This document shows positions 7,417 through 13,198 of a stretch of 13,198 bases of DNA, piece by piece (the stretch's first letter is position 1; every line of letters starts with the position of its first letter). A model generated the notes under the pieces. The model did not search any database and was not told the origin of the DNA. It saw only the letters and a program-made list of their open reading frames with translations. Source of the DNA: JACZST01 sp964195155 (GTDB taxonomy: Bacteria > Actinomycetota > Acidimicrobiia > Spongiisociales > UBA5794). The stretch covers positions 1 to 13,198 of the forward strand of contig CAXMOP010000078.1 in the NCBI GenBank assembly GCA_964195155.1. Reading direction: 5' to 3'. The position numbers and the translations under genes were made by a program.

Positions 7417-8174
7417 TCGCCCTCCTTGAAGGCGGCCGACTCGTCATCCGCGTCCTTGGCGGCCCCGACCAGCTCCTTGTTCCTGGCCTGCCGGAGCGCG
7501 GTGCCTTCCTTGGCAGCCGTGGCGATCGCCTCCGCCACGAGATAGGAAGTGCGAATGGCGTCGTCGTTTCCGGGCAGAACCAGATCGATGTCGTCGGGAT
7601 CGGCGTTGGTGTCGACAATGGCCATGATCGGAATATTGAGGCGCACCGCCTCCTTCACCGCGATCTGCTCCTCGATCACGTCGATGACAAACATCACGTC
7701 CGGGATGCTGGTCATGTCGCGCACACCGCCGAGCACCGTATGCAGCTTCTCGAGCTCGCGACGCAACTTGAGCCGCTCCTTTTTCGGGAGGGCCTCCATC
7801 TCGGCGGAATCGTCCATCCGCTCCAGCTCGAGCATGTACAGGATGCGCTTGTGGATCGTGTTGAAGTTGGTCAGCATTCCGCCGAGCCAGCGATGGTTCA
7901 CATAGGGCATGCCTGCGCTCGTCGCTGCCTCTTCGATCGCCGCCTGTGCCTGCTTCTTGGTGCCGACGAAGAGCACCTGACCACCATCGGCGGCAGTGTT
8001 CTTGACCAGCTCGGCAGCTTCCTCGAGCATCGCCAGGGTCTGGCGCAGGTCGAGAATGTGGATGCCGTTGCGCTCGGTGAAGATGTACGGGCGCATCTTC
8101 GGGTTCCAACGGCTGGTCTGGTGGCCGAAGTGCATTCCGGCCTCGAGCAGCTCACGCATACTCACGACGGACAT
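7413..8174 (-). CDS. rpsB: 30S ribosomal protein S2
   Basis: This 253-residue protein of the small-subunit body binds late in 30S assembly. Seen: MRELLEAGMHFGHQTSRWNPKM, covering the S2 N-terminal signature; DLRQT near 43-47; VGTKKQAQ and the VNHRWLGGMLTNF motif; and IVDTNADPDDIDLVLPGNDDA in the C-terminal signature. A short charged tail follows. The ATG at 8174 has AGGAGG five bases upstream. A second Met five residues in is possible but less well placed. It follows an unusual 180-bp leader containing repeats and hairpins, and overlaps tsf by four bases. Confidence 0.98.
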   Translation of the reverse strand: MSVVSMRELLEAGMHFGHQTSRWNPKMRPYIFTERNGIHILDLRQTLAMLEEAAELVKNTAADGGQVLFVGTKKQAQAAIEEAATSAGMPYVNHRWLGGMLTNFNTIHKRILYMLELERMDDSAEMEALPKKERLKLRRELEKLHTVLGGVRDMTSIPDVMFVIDVIEEQIAVKEAVRLNIPIMAIVDTNADPDDIDLVLPGNDDAIRTSYLVAEAIATAAKEGTALRQARNKELVGAAKDADDESAAFKEGE

Positions 8175-8216
8175 GGATTCCTCCTGTTTCGGGTTGTGCC
8201 TCCGCCCACCCGGAAC

Positions 8217-8253
8217 ACCCCGCAGGCCGCAGACGCGGCCCGACCGCTGGGGT
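8217..8253 (-). promoter_or_regulatory. Two-tier hairpin in the rpsB leader
   Basis: An inner perfect stem GGCCGC/GCGGCC with a four-base loop (8225-8240) is enclosed by ACCCC (8217-8221) and GGGGT (8249-8253). An asymmetric internal loop lies between the two stems. It ends about 42 bases upstream of the rpsB start. Ribosomal protein operons are often controlled by such leader structures. I see no U-run, so a binding or translational element fits better than a terminator. No known leader family was matched. Confidence 0.4.
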
Positions 8254-8287
8254 TTGTAGTGGACGTGCGTATTTCGCCGGAAGTGTA

Positions 8288-8356
8288 TCAGTCGTCAGTC
8301 CACAGTCGTCGGTCGACAGCCCGAATGAGGACTGAAGACTGAGGACTGAAGACTCA
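8288..8356. repeat. Inverted pair of heptamer arrays forming a long imperfect hairpin
   Basis: The left arm (8289-8316) is four heptamers of the form CAGTCNN; the fourth begins CGGTC. The right arm (8327-8354) is two exact copies of GAGGACTGAAGACT, which on the minus strand reads as the same CAGTCNN heptamers. Folding 8288-8314 onto 8330-8356 pairs about 22 of 27 positions around a 15-base loop. The right arm runs over the stop codon of the sigma-factor gene. It could act as a factor-independent transcript end or attenuator before rpsB, or be a mobile-type inverted repeat. Confidence 0.6.
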
Positions 8357-9142
8357 GTACGGCGTTTCGATGAATCGGTTCCGTAGCGAGAGGACGGCCT
8401 TGGTGTGGATCTGGCACACCCGCGACTCGGTGACGTTGAGGATCGACCCGATCTCGGCAAGGGTCAGGCCTTCGAAGTAGTACAGCGTGATGACCAATCG
8501 GTCGCGCTCGGGAAGGCGATTGATGGAGTCGGCCAGCATGTAGCGGGTCTCCTCTTTCTCAAATGAGCCGCCCGGGTCGAGGGCGCTGCGGTCGGCGACA
8601 ACATCGCTGACCGCGCCGGAGTTTCGCTCCTCCGGGCTGAGTAGCTCGTCGAGGGCGACGAACCCGAGGGTGGACAGCTCGCCGAGCTGGTCGCGCAGCT
8701 GATCCACGGTCATGTCCATGTGCACCGCCAGTTCCTCGTCGGTGGCGGAGCGCTGCAGCCCGTGTTCGAGCTCGGCCATGGAGCGTTGGATCTCGCGGGC
8801 GCGGGCACGGACCGAACGTGGCACCCAGTCCAGAGCGCGCAGTTCGTCGAGGATGGCGCCCTTGATCCGGTTGACCGCATAGGTCTCGAACTTGTAACCG
8901 CGCTCAGGCTCGAACTTGTCGATGGCGTCGATCAGCCCAAACGTTCCGTAGGAAACGAGATCCGAGGATTCGACATTGCGAGGCAGACCGGATCCAAGAC
9001 GTCCGGCGACGAACTTGACCAGCGGCGCGTAATGGAGGATCAGACCCTCGCGGGCATGCTCGTTCCCGGAATCCTTGAAGGTCTCCCACAGTGCGGCGAG
9101 TTCGGACTCGCCGCGTTCATGCACGGGGGTGGCTGCGTTCAT
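8354..9142 (-). CDS. whiG: RNA polymerase sigma factor, WhiG/FliA (sigma-28) type
   Basis: This 262-residue alternative sigma factor is of group 3. Seen: region 2 at about 32-110 with SDLVSYGTFGLIDAIDKFEP, GYKFETYAVNRIKGAILDELR and DWVPRSVR, which is diagnostic of the FliA/WhiG branch; region 3 at about 112-165; and region 4 at about 205-258 with RLPERDRLVITLYYFEGLTLAEIG. The helix-turn-helix NVTESRVCQIHTKA follows. The ATG at 9142 has AGGA six bases upstream, and a longer open frame above it belongs to xerC. It overlaps xerC by 26 bp. In Streptomyces, whiG lies near rpsB and controls sporulation; in motile bacteria the orthologue drives flagellar genes. The regulon here cannot be told, and no anti-sigma gene is adjacent. 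Confidence 0.93.
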   Translation of the reverse strand: MNAATPVHERGESELAALWETFKDSGNEHAREGLILHYAPLVKFVAGRLGSGLPRNVESSDLVSYGTFGLIDAIDKFEPERGYKFETYAVNRIKGAILDELRALDWVPRSVRARAREIQRSMAELEHGLQRSATDEELAVHMDMTVDQLRDQLGELSTLGFVALDELLSPEERNSGAVSDVVADRSALDPGGSFEKEETRYMLADSINRLPERDRLVITLYYFEGLTLAEIGSILNVTESRVCQIHTKAVLSLRNRFIETPY

Positions 9143-10004
9143 ACGTTTTCCTGAGGTGCTCGCGGGTGACGGCAGTGTATATCTGAGTCGTTCCCAGTTC
9201 GGCATGTCCGAGCAGGTCTTGAACACTTCGTAGATCGGCCCCGCCTTCGAGCAGGTGGGTGGCAAAGGAGTGCCGCATGGCGTGCGGGAAGGTGCCGACC
9301 CTGGCGGCCACGACTCTGCGCACGCCGCGGGTGTCGAGTGGGCCGCCGCGCACGCCCACCCAGAGCGCATCCGCGGCCGCCGCGCCGGCGAGCCGGGGGC
9401 GCCCCCGGTCGACGTAGGCAGACACCGCGGCTTGTGCCCGGTTCCCGACCGGCACGTCGCGTTCCTTGTCACCCTTGCCAAGGACCCGGAGAAAGGTGCC
9501 ATCTCCGACGTCGGTGACGGTGAGTGCGGCGAGCTCGGACACGCGAACTCCGGTGGCGTACAGCAGCTCCAGGATGGCGCGGTCGCGCAGCACCAGCGGG
9601 TCGTCGCCCTCGAGGTCGTCGAGGAGGCGGCCGAGAGAGCTGGCCGGGATTGCCTTGGGGAGACGGCTCGGTTTCTTCGGCTGCGCCAGGCCCGCCGCCG
9701 GGTTGGCCGGGATCAGGCCACGCTTGGTGGCGTCATCGAGGAAGGCGCGGACGGCCGACGCCTTCCTGGCAATGGTGCGTGGGGCGTAGCCACGAGTCGA
9801 CAGTTGCGCCAGGAAACGGCGAACGGTTCGCCGATCGATCTGCGCGAGGTCATCGATGCCGAGGCGCTCACATAGATCCATGAACTGACGCAGGTCGCCC
9901 GTATAGGCGTCGACGGTATGCGGTGACAGACCGCGTTCCGCCGCGAGTCGATGCAAGTAAATAGAAACAGCCGCGCCAGGCTGGCCCCCGTGGCTCATCT
10001 GCAC
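9117..10004 (-). CDS. xerC: Tyrosine recombinase XerC/XerD
   Basis: This 295-residue tyrosine recombinase probably resolves chromosome dimers at dif during division. Seen: an N-terminal SAM-like core-binding domain (about 12-95) with GLSPHTVDAYTGDLRQF, then the catalytic domain with Arg154 in ATGVRVSEL, the beta-hairpin lysine in GKGDKER (176-182), His241 and Arg244 in HAMRHSFATH, His267 in LLGH, and nucleophile Tyr276 in TTQIY. All catalytic residues are present. The start is uncertain: GTG at 10004 and ATG at 9998 both have poor Shine-Dalgarnos, and the frame stays open a further 135 bp upstream without a standard start. The position between dprA and whiG matches actinobacterial XerC. It overlaps the sigma gene by 26 bp. 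Confidence 0.93.
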   Translation of the reverse strand: MQMSHGGQPGAAVSIYLHRLAAERGLSPHTVDAYTGDLRQFMDLCERLGIDDLAQIDRRTVRRFLAQLSTRGYAPRTIARKASAVRAFLDDATKRGLIPANPAAGLAQPKKPSRLPKAIPASSLGRLLDDLEGDDPLVLRDRAILELLYATGVRVSELAALTVTDVGDGTFLRVLGKGDKERDVPVGNRAQAAVSAYVDRGRPRLAGAAAADALWVGVRGGPLDTRGVRRVVAARVGTFPHAMRHSFATHLLEGGADLRSVQDLLGHAELGTTQIYTAVTREHLRKTYERSHPRA

Positions 10005-10139
10005 ATGGTGGCCCGATCCGTGTTCAAGGTCAACGATTCGAACGACCCATTCCTGACTAACCCGCTCGACGTAGTTGAAAAATGACGAGTGCCCTGAGCC
10101 GCCGCTCGCTTGAGTGGTGCCGTGACTCGGTTTCTCCAG
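10005..10139 (-). other. Protein-like open stretch in frame with xerC, no standard start codon
   Basis: These 45 codons directly precede the xerC GTG in the same frame and begin right after the TGA at 10142-10140. They contain no ATG, GTG or TTG. Their translation includes FFNYVERVSQEWVVRIVDLE, rich in Phe, Tyr, Trp, Val, Ile and Asp, unlike the Arg/Pro/Ala noise of non-coding frames in this GC-rich window. I do not recognise it. It may be a remnant of a longer coding region, or an untranslated leader that happens to be open. No promoter or terminator is evident here. Confidence 0.35.
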
Positions 10140-10286
10140 TCAGCGCCGGCACGCTGGAGGATTGCTCAATACCCCCCTAGCCCTTTTCGACGTAGGCGAG
10201 GTCGCAACCCCGGCACGGTCGACCAGGGCCATGGCAAAAAACGAGACCCCGTACTCAGCGGCCTTGAGCGCGGGATCAGGCACCAT
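10140..10286 (-). pseudogene. Short ORF containing a decayed copy of part of dprA
   Basis: A 48-codon frame opens with ATG at 10286 and ends with TGA at 10142-10140. Its first half, including ALKAAEYGVSFFAM and LVDR, parallels DprA residues 229-248 (AVKAAEYGIPVFAM, DVDR). At DNA level 10215-10278 aligns with 11124-11191, with about four fifths of bases identical and a 3-bp in-frame deletion. The match stops abruptly on both sides. The second half has no DprA counterpart and looks Arg/Pro-rich. It lacks any complete domain, so I read it as a fragment rather than a working gene. Confidence 0.6.
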
Positions 10287-10304
10287 CGACTAGCAAGAGT
10301 GATG

Positions 10305-10322
10305 TGTGCTAAGCTGAGCACA
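10305..10322. promoter_or_regulatory. Inverted repeat at the vapBC start, likely operator
   Basis: TGTGCT (10305-10310) and AGCACA (10317-10322) form a perfect inverted repeat around AAGCTG. The wider sequence GATGTGTGCT and AGCACATC extends the symmetry with a 2-bp offset. Its right end touches the first base of the antitoxin reading frame. VapB proteins with a ribbon-helix-helix domain usually repress their own operon through such sites. I could not assign -35 and -10 boxes with confidence. Confidence 0.45.
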
Positions 10323-10561
10323 TCCGTCTACACATAAGTATCGACGACGAACTCCTCGCCGAACTCGATCGGCGTGCTGGCAAACGACGCCGCAGCGCCT
10401 TCATCGCCGAGTTGATCAAACGTGGACTCGATGACGAGCAGCGCTGGGACGATATCGAAGCTTCCTTGGGCAGCGTCGAGGACCGCGGTCATCCGTGGGA
10501 CATCGATCCCGCGGGCTGGGTGAGAGAACAGCGCAGCGCCGATCCGCAGCGCACGGGCTGA
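10322..10561 (+). CDS. vapB: VapB-like ribbon-helix-helix antitoxin, apparently without a standard start codon
   Basis: The plus-strand frame from 10322 encodes 79 residues. Residues 4-36 (beginning LHISIDDELLAELDRRAG and continuing SAFIAELIKRGL) look like a ribbon-helix-helix DNA-binding domain. A Trp/Asp-rich tail (HPWDIDPAGWVREQR) of the kind that wraps VapC follows. The family N-terminus (Met-Arg-x-His-Ile-Ser-Ile-Asp) would begin at 10322, but the codon is ATC rather than ATG. The frame closes upstream at TAA (10310-10312) with no ATG, GTG or TTG in between, and no Shine-Dalgarno precedes it. The first in-frame TTG would remove the DNA-binding strand. The gene ends three bases before vapC. 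It is either started at a rare ATC codon or broken by one substitution. Confidence 0.75.
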   Translation: MRLHISIDDELLAELDRRAGKRRRSAFIAELIKRGLDDEQRWDDIEASLGSVEDRGHPWDIDPAGWVREQRSADPQRTG

Positions 10562-10564
10562 GCC

Positions 10565-10957
10565 GTGGCGCGTATCCTGCTCGACTCGACCGTCCTCATC
10601 GATGCACTCCGAGGCCGGCCGGCTGCGGAACGCGTGCGCGCGATGAGACGCATTGGAGACCAGCCCTGGGTCTGTGTGATCTCCATCGAGGAGATCTGGC
10701 GGGGACTCCGCGACCGAGAGCGTACGAATGCTCGACGCCTGATGCGCGGTCTTCGCCTCGCCCCGCTCGGCAAGGATGAAGGCACATTGGCCGGGACATG
10801 GCGGCGCGACCATGCCAAAGAAGGGGTGACACTCCATCAAGCCGATTGCCTGATCGCGGCCTCCGCTGTTGGCATCGATGCCCTTCTGGCCACCGGCAAT
10901 CCGACTGACTTCCCCATGACCGAACTCGGTGTGGAGTACTGGCCGGTGGGTGAGTAG
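10565..10957 (+). CDS. vapC: VapC toxin, PIN-domain ribonuclease
   Basis: This 130-residue PIN-domain protein is the toxin of a type II toxin-antitoxin pair; such toxins cut tRNA or rRNA until neutralised by VapB. Seen: LLDSTVLID at 5-13 with acidic Asp7, Glu43 in SIEEIWRGL, Asp94 in HQADCLIAAS, and Asp115 in ATGNPTDFP. This is the complete set of PIN acidic residues. Length and order are typical. The GTG at 10565 follows the antitoxin stop by three bases with no strong Shine-Dalgarno, so translation should depend on ribosomes leaving vapB. It runs opposite to, and converges with, dprA. The intact active site argues that the antitoxin must be made somehow, or that loss is very recent. Confidence 0.9.
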   Translation: MARILLDSTVLIDALRGRPAAERVRAMRRIGDQPWVCVISIEEIWRGLRDRERTNARRLMRGLRLAPLGKDEGTLAGTWRRDHAKEGVTLHQADCLIAASAVGIDALLATGNPTDFPMTELGVEYWPVGE

Positions 10958-10961
10958 CGGT

Positions 10962-10982
10962 CGCCGACCAGCCGGATCGGCG
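10962..10982. terminator. Possible hairpin between convergent vapC and dprA
   Basis: CGCCGA (10962-10967) and TCGGCG (10977-10982) form a 6-bp perfect stem with a nine-base loop in the 40-bp gap between the two convergent stop codons. There is no T-run on either side, so it is at best a weak bidirectional transcript end. Confidence 0.25.
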
Positions 10983-10997
10983 GTGTGGCATCCCGGG

Positions 10998-11867
10998 TCA
11001 GGCTGTTCGGGCTGCATGATTTGCCAGATCATGCACCAACCCAAGCTCTTCGACCAGGTCTTCGGGGTCGAGTACGGGGAATGCGCCGTCGCGTATCAGC
11101 AGGTTGCAGCCCTCGGATGATTTACGGTCGACGTCGCCTGGCATGGCGAACACTGGGATCCCGTACTCGGCGGCCTTGACCGCGGTGATCAAAGCCCCGC
11201 CGGTTCGGGCCGCCTCAACGACCACTACTGCGGCCGCCAGCCCGGCGATGATCCGGTTGCGGGGCGGGAAGCGCCATCCATCGGGCGGCGACCCCGCCGG
11301 GTATTCGGTGACGATCGCGCCGCCGCCGTCCAGGAGCTGCTGGCCGAGCCGTTCGTGCTCGCGTGGATACGCAATGTCGATGCCACAGCCGAGCACAGCC
11401 ACACCGATTCCCCCGGCGTCAACCATGCCGCGATGCGCCTCACCATCGATGCCTCGTGCTAGGCCCGAGATCACCGGCCACCCGGCGGCGGCAACGGCGT
11501 GTCCGTAGGCGCGGGCCAATTCTCTGCCGTATGCGGTGCAGCGTCTCGTCCCGACGATGGCCACGCCGGGGCGCTGCGGAAGGTGGCCGCGCAAGAACAG
11601 GAGGTCGGGAGCATCCTCGAATATGTCCAAACGCACCGGATAATCCGGATCGCCGCGAAACACGACCGAAACCCCAAGCGAGTCCAGCTCGCGTCGCCGT
11701 GTTCCGGCGTCGACCGCCGCCGCCTCACGGACGTGATCGGATGCCTTCACTTTCCTCCGTTCGATGGCACCCAGGGCGCCAGCGGCGCCGCCGAACCGGT
11801 CGCGCAGCTCGCGCGACCGCTCCGGGTGCATGCCGGCAAAGGCGAGGCGGAGACGGGCGTCGCTCAC
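10998..11867 (-). CDS. dprA: DNA processing protein DprA/Smf, without C-terminal winged helix
   Basis: This 289-residue cytosolic protein is of the family that loads RecA on incoming single-stranded DNA during transformation. Seen: a short N-terminal helical domain (1-75), then the Rossmann-like DprA core with AIVGTRRCTAYG at 103-114, SGLARGIDGEAH at 134-145, GCGIDIAYPREH at 160-171, RFPPRNRIIAGL at 199-210, RTGGALITAVKAAEYG at 221-236 and AMPGDVDRKSSEGCNLLIRDGA at 241-262. The core is complete, but only about 27 residues follow it, so the usual C-terminal winged-helix domain is missing. The GTG at 11867 overlaps the comM stop as GTGA and has GGGAGG seven bases upstream. A small palindrome lies in its last codons, and a fragment copy of its core lies beyond vapBC. 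Confidence 0.94.
   Translation of the reverse strand: MSDARLRLAFAGMHPERSRELRDRFGGAAGALGAIERRKVKASDHVREAAAVDAGTRRRELDSLGVSVVFRGDPDYPVRLDIFEDAPDLLFLRGHLPQRPGVAIVGTRRCTAYGRELARAYGHAVAAAGWPVISGLARGIDGEAHRGMVDAGGIGVAVLGCGIDIAYPREHERLGQQLLDGGGAIVTEYPAGSPPDGWRFPPRNRIIAGLAAAVVVVEAARTGGALITAVKAAEYGIPVFAMPGDVDRKSSEGCNLLIRDGAFPVLDPEDLVEELGLVHDLANHAARTA
11013..11035. repeat. Small perfect palindrome in the last codons of dprA
   Basis: TGCATGAT (11013-11020) and ATCATGCA (11028-11035) are exact inverted 8-mers around a 7-base loop, TTGCCAG. They encode part of the final segment of DprA (residues 278-285). The stretch is less GC-rich than its surroundings. It may be chance, a transcript-end hairpin inside the coding region, or a scar from the rearrangement that placed vapBC next to it. 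Confidence 0.4.
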
Positions 11868-13198
11868 AGCCTGGCCTCCCGCAACGTCATCGCCTCGTCG
11901 ATGTCCGCCGCGTCGACGCCACCGCGTTGCGCAAGATCCGCAATAGTCCGAGCGATCTTGCGGACGCGGTCCCACCCACGGGCCGTCAGCTGATCCAACT
12001 CGGCAGCCCGCCGCAGCGTGCGTTCGGCCCCAGGAGTCCAGTCGACGGCGTCGAGCTGGGTGCGGCTCAGGTCACGGTTGAGCCGGCCTCGCTCCTCACG
12101 TTGGCGACCCCGCGCGGCAGCCACCCGCTCCCGAACCACCATCGACGATTCACCCTCAGGGCCGGTGAGCTCGGACATCCGCAGCCTCGGCACCCTGATC
12201 TGGACGTCGAGGCGGTCGAGGAGAGGCCCGGAGAACCGTCGCCGATAGCGGCCGATCGCCGCCTCCCCGCAGACACATGGCTTCTGGCGATCGCCTTCAA
12301 ACCCACACGAGCACGGGTTGGTCGCGGCAACCACCTGGGCCCGGCAAGGAAACTCAACAGTTGCCGCCTTGCGTGCCACCACCACGACGCCATCCTCCAA
12401 CGGGGTTCGCAACGCATCAAGCAACTGGGGCGGGAACTCGCCGAGCTCGTCGAGGAACAGGACGCCGCGATGGGCTAGGACCGCTTCACCCGGGGTCGGA
12501 ACGCCGGAGCCTCCACCGACCAGCGCCGGAAGCGATGCGGAATGGTGCGGTGCCCGAAACGGCGGCAGCGTCGGGCTTGGTCGATGAAGCCCGGCCGCCG
12601 CCCATGCCAGGGCGACCTCATGGGCCTCGCTTGCCACCAGCGGTGGCAGTACGCCCGGCAATGCACGCGCCAGCATCGTCTTGCCGGCACCCGGTGGTCC
12701 GACGAGGAGGAGATGGTGTCCACCTGCGGCAGCGACTTCGAGGGCCCGCCGGGCCAGCGGTTGGCCCCGTATTTCGGCCAGATCCTGCCCGCCGCCGGCC
12801 TCGGGTTCCGGTGCGTCGATCGGGTCGCCGGACTCCGTTCCCATGGCGACCGCAACCGCATGGGAGAGCGAGGAGACAGCTTCGACACCCAGGTCGGCCC
12901 GACCGGCTGCCTCGGCGGCGGAACGCCGCGGGAGCAGGCACCGCTTGTCCAGGCCCTTCGCCACCAGGGCGGCGCCGAGCCCACCGCGGGTGGCTTTGAT
13001 CGACCCGTCGAGGCCGAGCTCGCCGAGCGCCACCACGTCCGTGACCGCGTTGTATTCCGATGAAGAGGCGGCGAGTACCCCGAGGGCGATGGGCAGGTCG
13101 TAGGCCGAGCCGACCTTGGGCAGGTCGGCCGGCGACAGGTTCACCACGACCCGACGATTGGGGAAGGTGTGCCCGGATGAGGCGAAGGCAGCGCGCAC
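11864..13198 (-). CDS. comM: ComM/YifB-type AAA+ ATPase with Mg-chelatase-like domain (5' end outside window)
   Basis: The visible 444 residues lack roughly the first 50-60 of a protein usually near 500. This family is a hexameric helicase-like ATPase that promotes branch migration of incoming DNA in transformation. Seen: the end of the N-terminal Lon-protease-like domain (VNLSPADLPKVGSAYDLPIALG near 19-40, GELGLDGS at 59-66), then the AAA+ module with Walker A GPPGAGKT at 167-174, FRAPHHSAS at 214-222, Walker B GVLFLDEL at 245-252, and the cysteine-rich NPCSCG/CVCG segment at 295-311. SGPLLDRLDVQI and a C-terminal chelatase-associated helical region ending in ADIDEAMTLREA complete it. The stop overlaps the dprA start, so the two competence proteins are probably made together. 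Confidence 0.95.
   Translation of the reverse strand: MRAAFASSGHTFPNRRVVVNLSPADLPKVGSAYDLPIALGVLAASSSEYNAVTDVVALGELGLDGSIKATRGGLGAALVAKGLDKRCLLPRRSAAEAAGRADLGVEAVSSLSHAVAVAMGTESGDPIDAPEPEAGGGQDLAEIRGQPLARRALEVAAAGGHHLLLVGPPGAGKTMLARALPGVLPPLVASEAHEVALAWAAAGLHRPSPTLPPFRAPHHSASLPALVGGGSGVPTPGEAVLAHRGVLFLDELGEFPPQLLDALRTPLEDGVVVVARKAATVEFPCRAQVVAATNPCSCGFEGDRQKPCVCGEAAIGRYRRRFSGPLLDRLDVQIRVPRLRMSELTGPEGESSMVVRERVAAARGRQREERGRLNRDLSRTQLDAVDWTPGAERTLRRAAELDQLTARGWDRVRKIARTIADLAQRGGVDAADIDEAMTLREARL

Noticed and set aside
8254..8287. Promoter for the rpsB block (TACACT as a -10 candidate)
   Set aside because: No -35 hexamer lies at an acceptable distance, so I could not support a promoter call.
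10028..10047. GATTCGAAC within a GGTC/GACC inverted repeat, reminiscent of a tRNA T-arm
   Set aside because: No anticodon arm, D-arm or acceptor stem can be built around it on either strand, and the stem is interrupted.
9990..10330. A dif site or attachment site near xerC
   Set aside because: No 28-bp sequence with two 11-bp XerC/XerD-like half sites was seen, and no duplicated ends flank vapBC apart from the dprA-like fragment.
10328..11044. 238-codon minus-strand frame covering vapBC and the dprA end
   Set aside because: It is antisense to VapB and VapC, which have clear domains, and starts inside dprA out of frame. No motif is visible in it.

Overview
This window comes from a high-GC, Actinomycetota-like chromosome. 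The gene order comM-dprA-xerC-whiG/fliA sigma-rpsB-tsf-pyrH-frr-cdsA-dxr-rip/rseP-ispG matches what I recall for actinobacteria such as Mycobacterium and Streptomyces. GTG starts are frequent and Shine-Dalgarno boxes are mostly clear. I cannot name a species. The lineage is inferred from synteny and codon style only.

All backbone genes lie on the minus strand and are read from high to low coordinates. From 13198 down to 9117 is a DNA-handling block: comM (5' end outside the window), dprA and a XerC/XerD recombinase. The recombinase overlaps a WhiG/FliA-type sigma factor. Between dprA and xerC sits a plus-strand type II toxin-antitoxin module (VapB-like antitoxin, VapC PIN toxin). It is followed on the xerC side by a short decayed copy of part of dprA and by about 135 bp of protein-like sequence in frame with xerC.

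From 8354 down to 5407 is the translation block: rpsB (S2), tsf (EF-Ts), pyrH (UMP kinase) and frr (ribosome recycling factor), mostly touching or overlapping. Two features break the pattern. The whiG-rpsB gap carries inverted heptamer repeats and a GC-rich leader hairpin. The pyrH-frr gap carries a possible 36-codon ORF and an exact 23-bp tandem duplication of the frr ribosome-binding site and start codon.

From 5397 down to 33 is the membrane and isoprenoid block: cdsA (CDP-diacylglycerol synthase), dxr (DXP reductoisomerase), an S2P/RseP/Rip1-type site-2 protease and ispG. CdsA has an acidic, apparently disordered N-terminal extension of about 325 residues. Part of that extension is encoded by in-frame copies of a palindromic repeat.

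Most of the window is an ordinary conserved core operon. The points worth a second look are the vapBC insertion with an antitoxin lacking a normal start codon, the dprA fragment beside it, the repeat-derived CdsA extension, the duplicated frr initiation site, and the inverted heptamer array at the sigma-factor stop codon.
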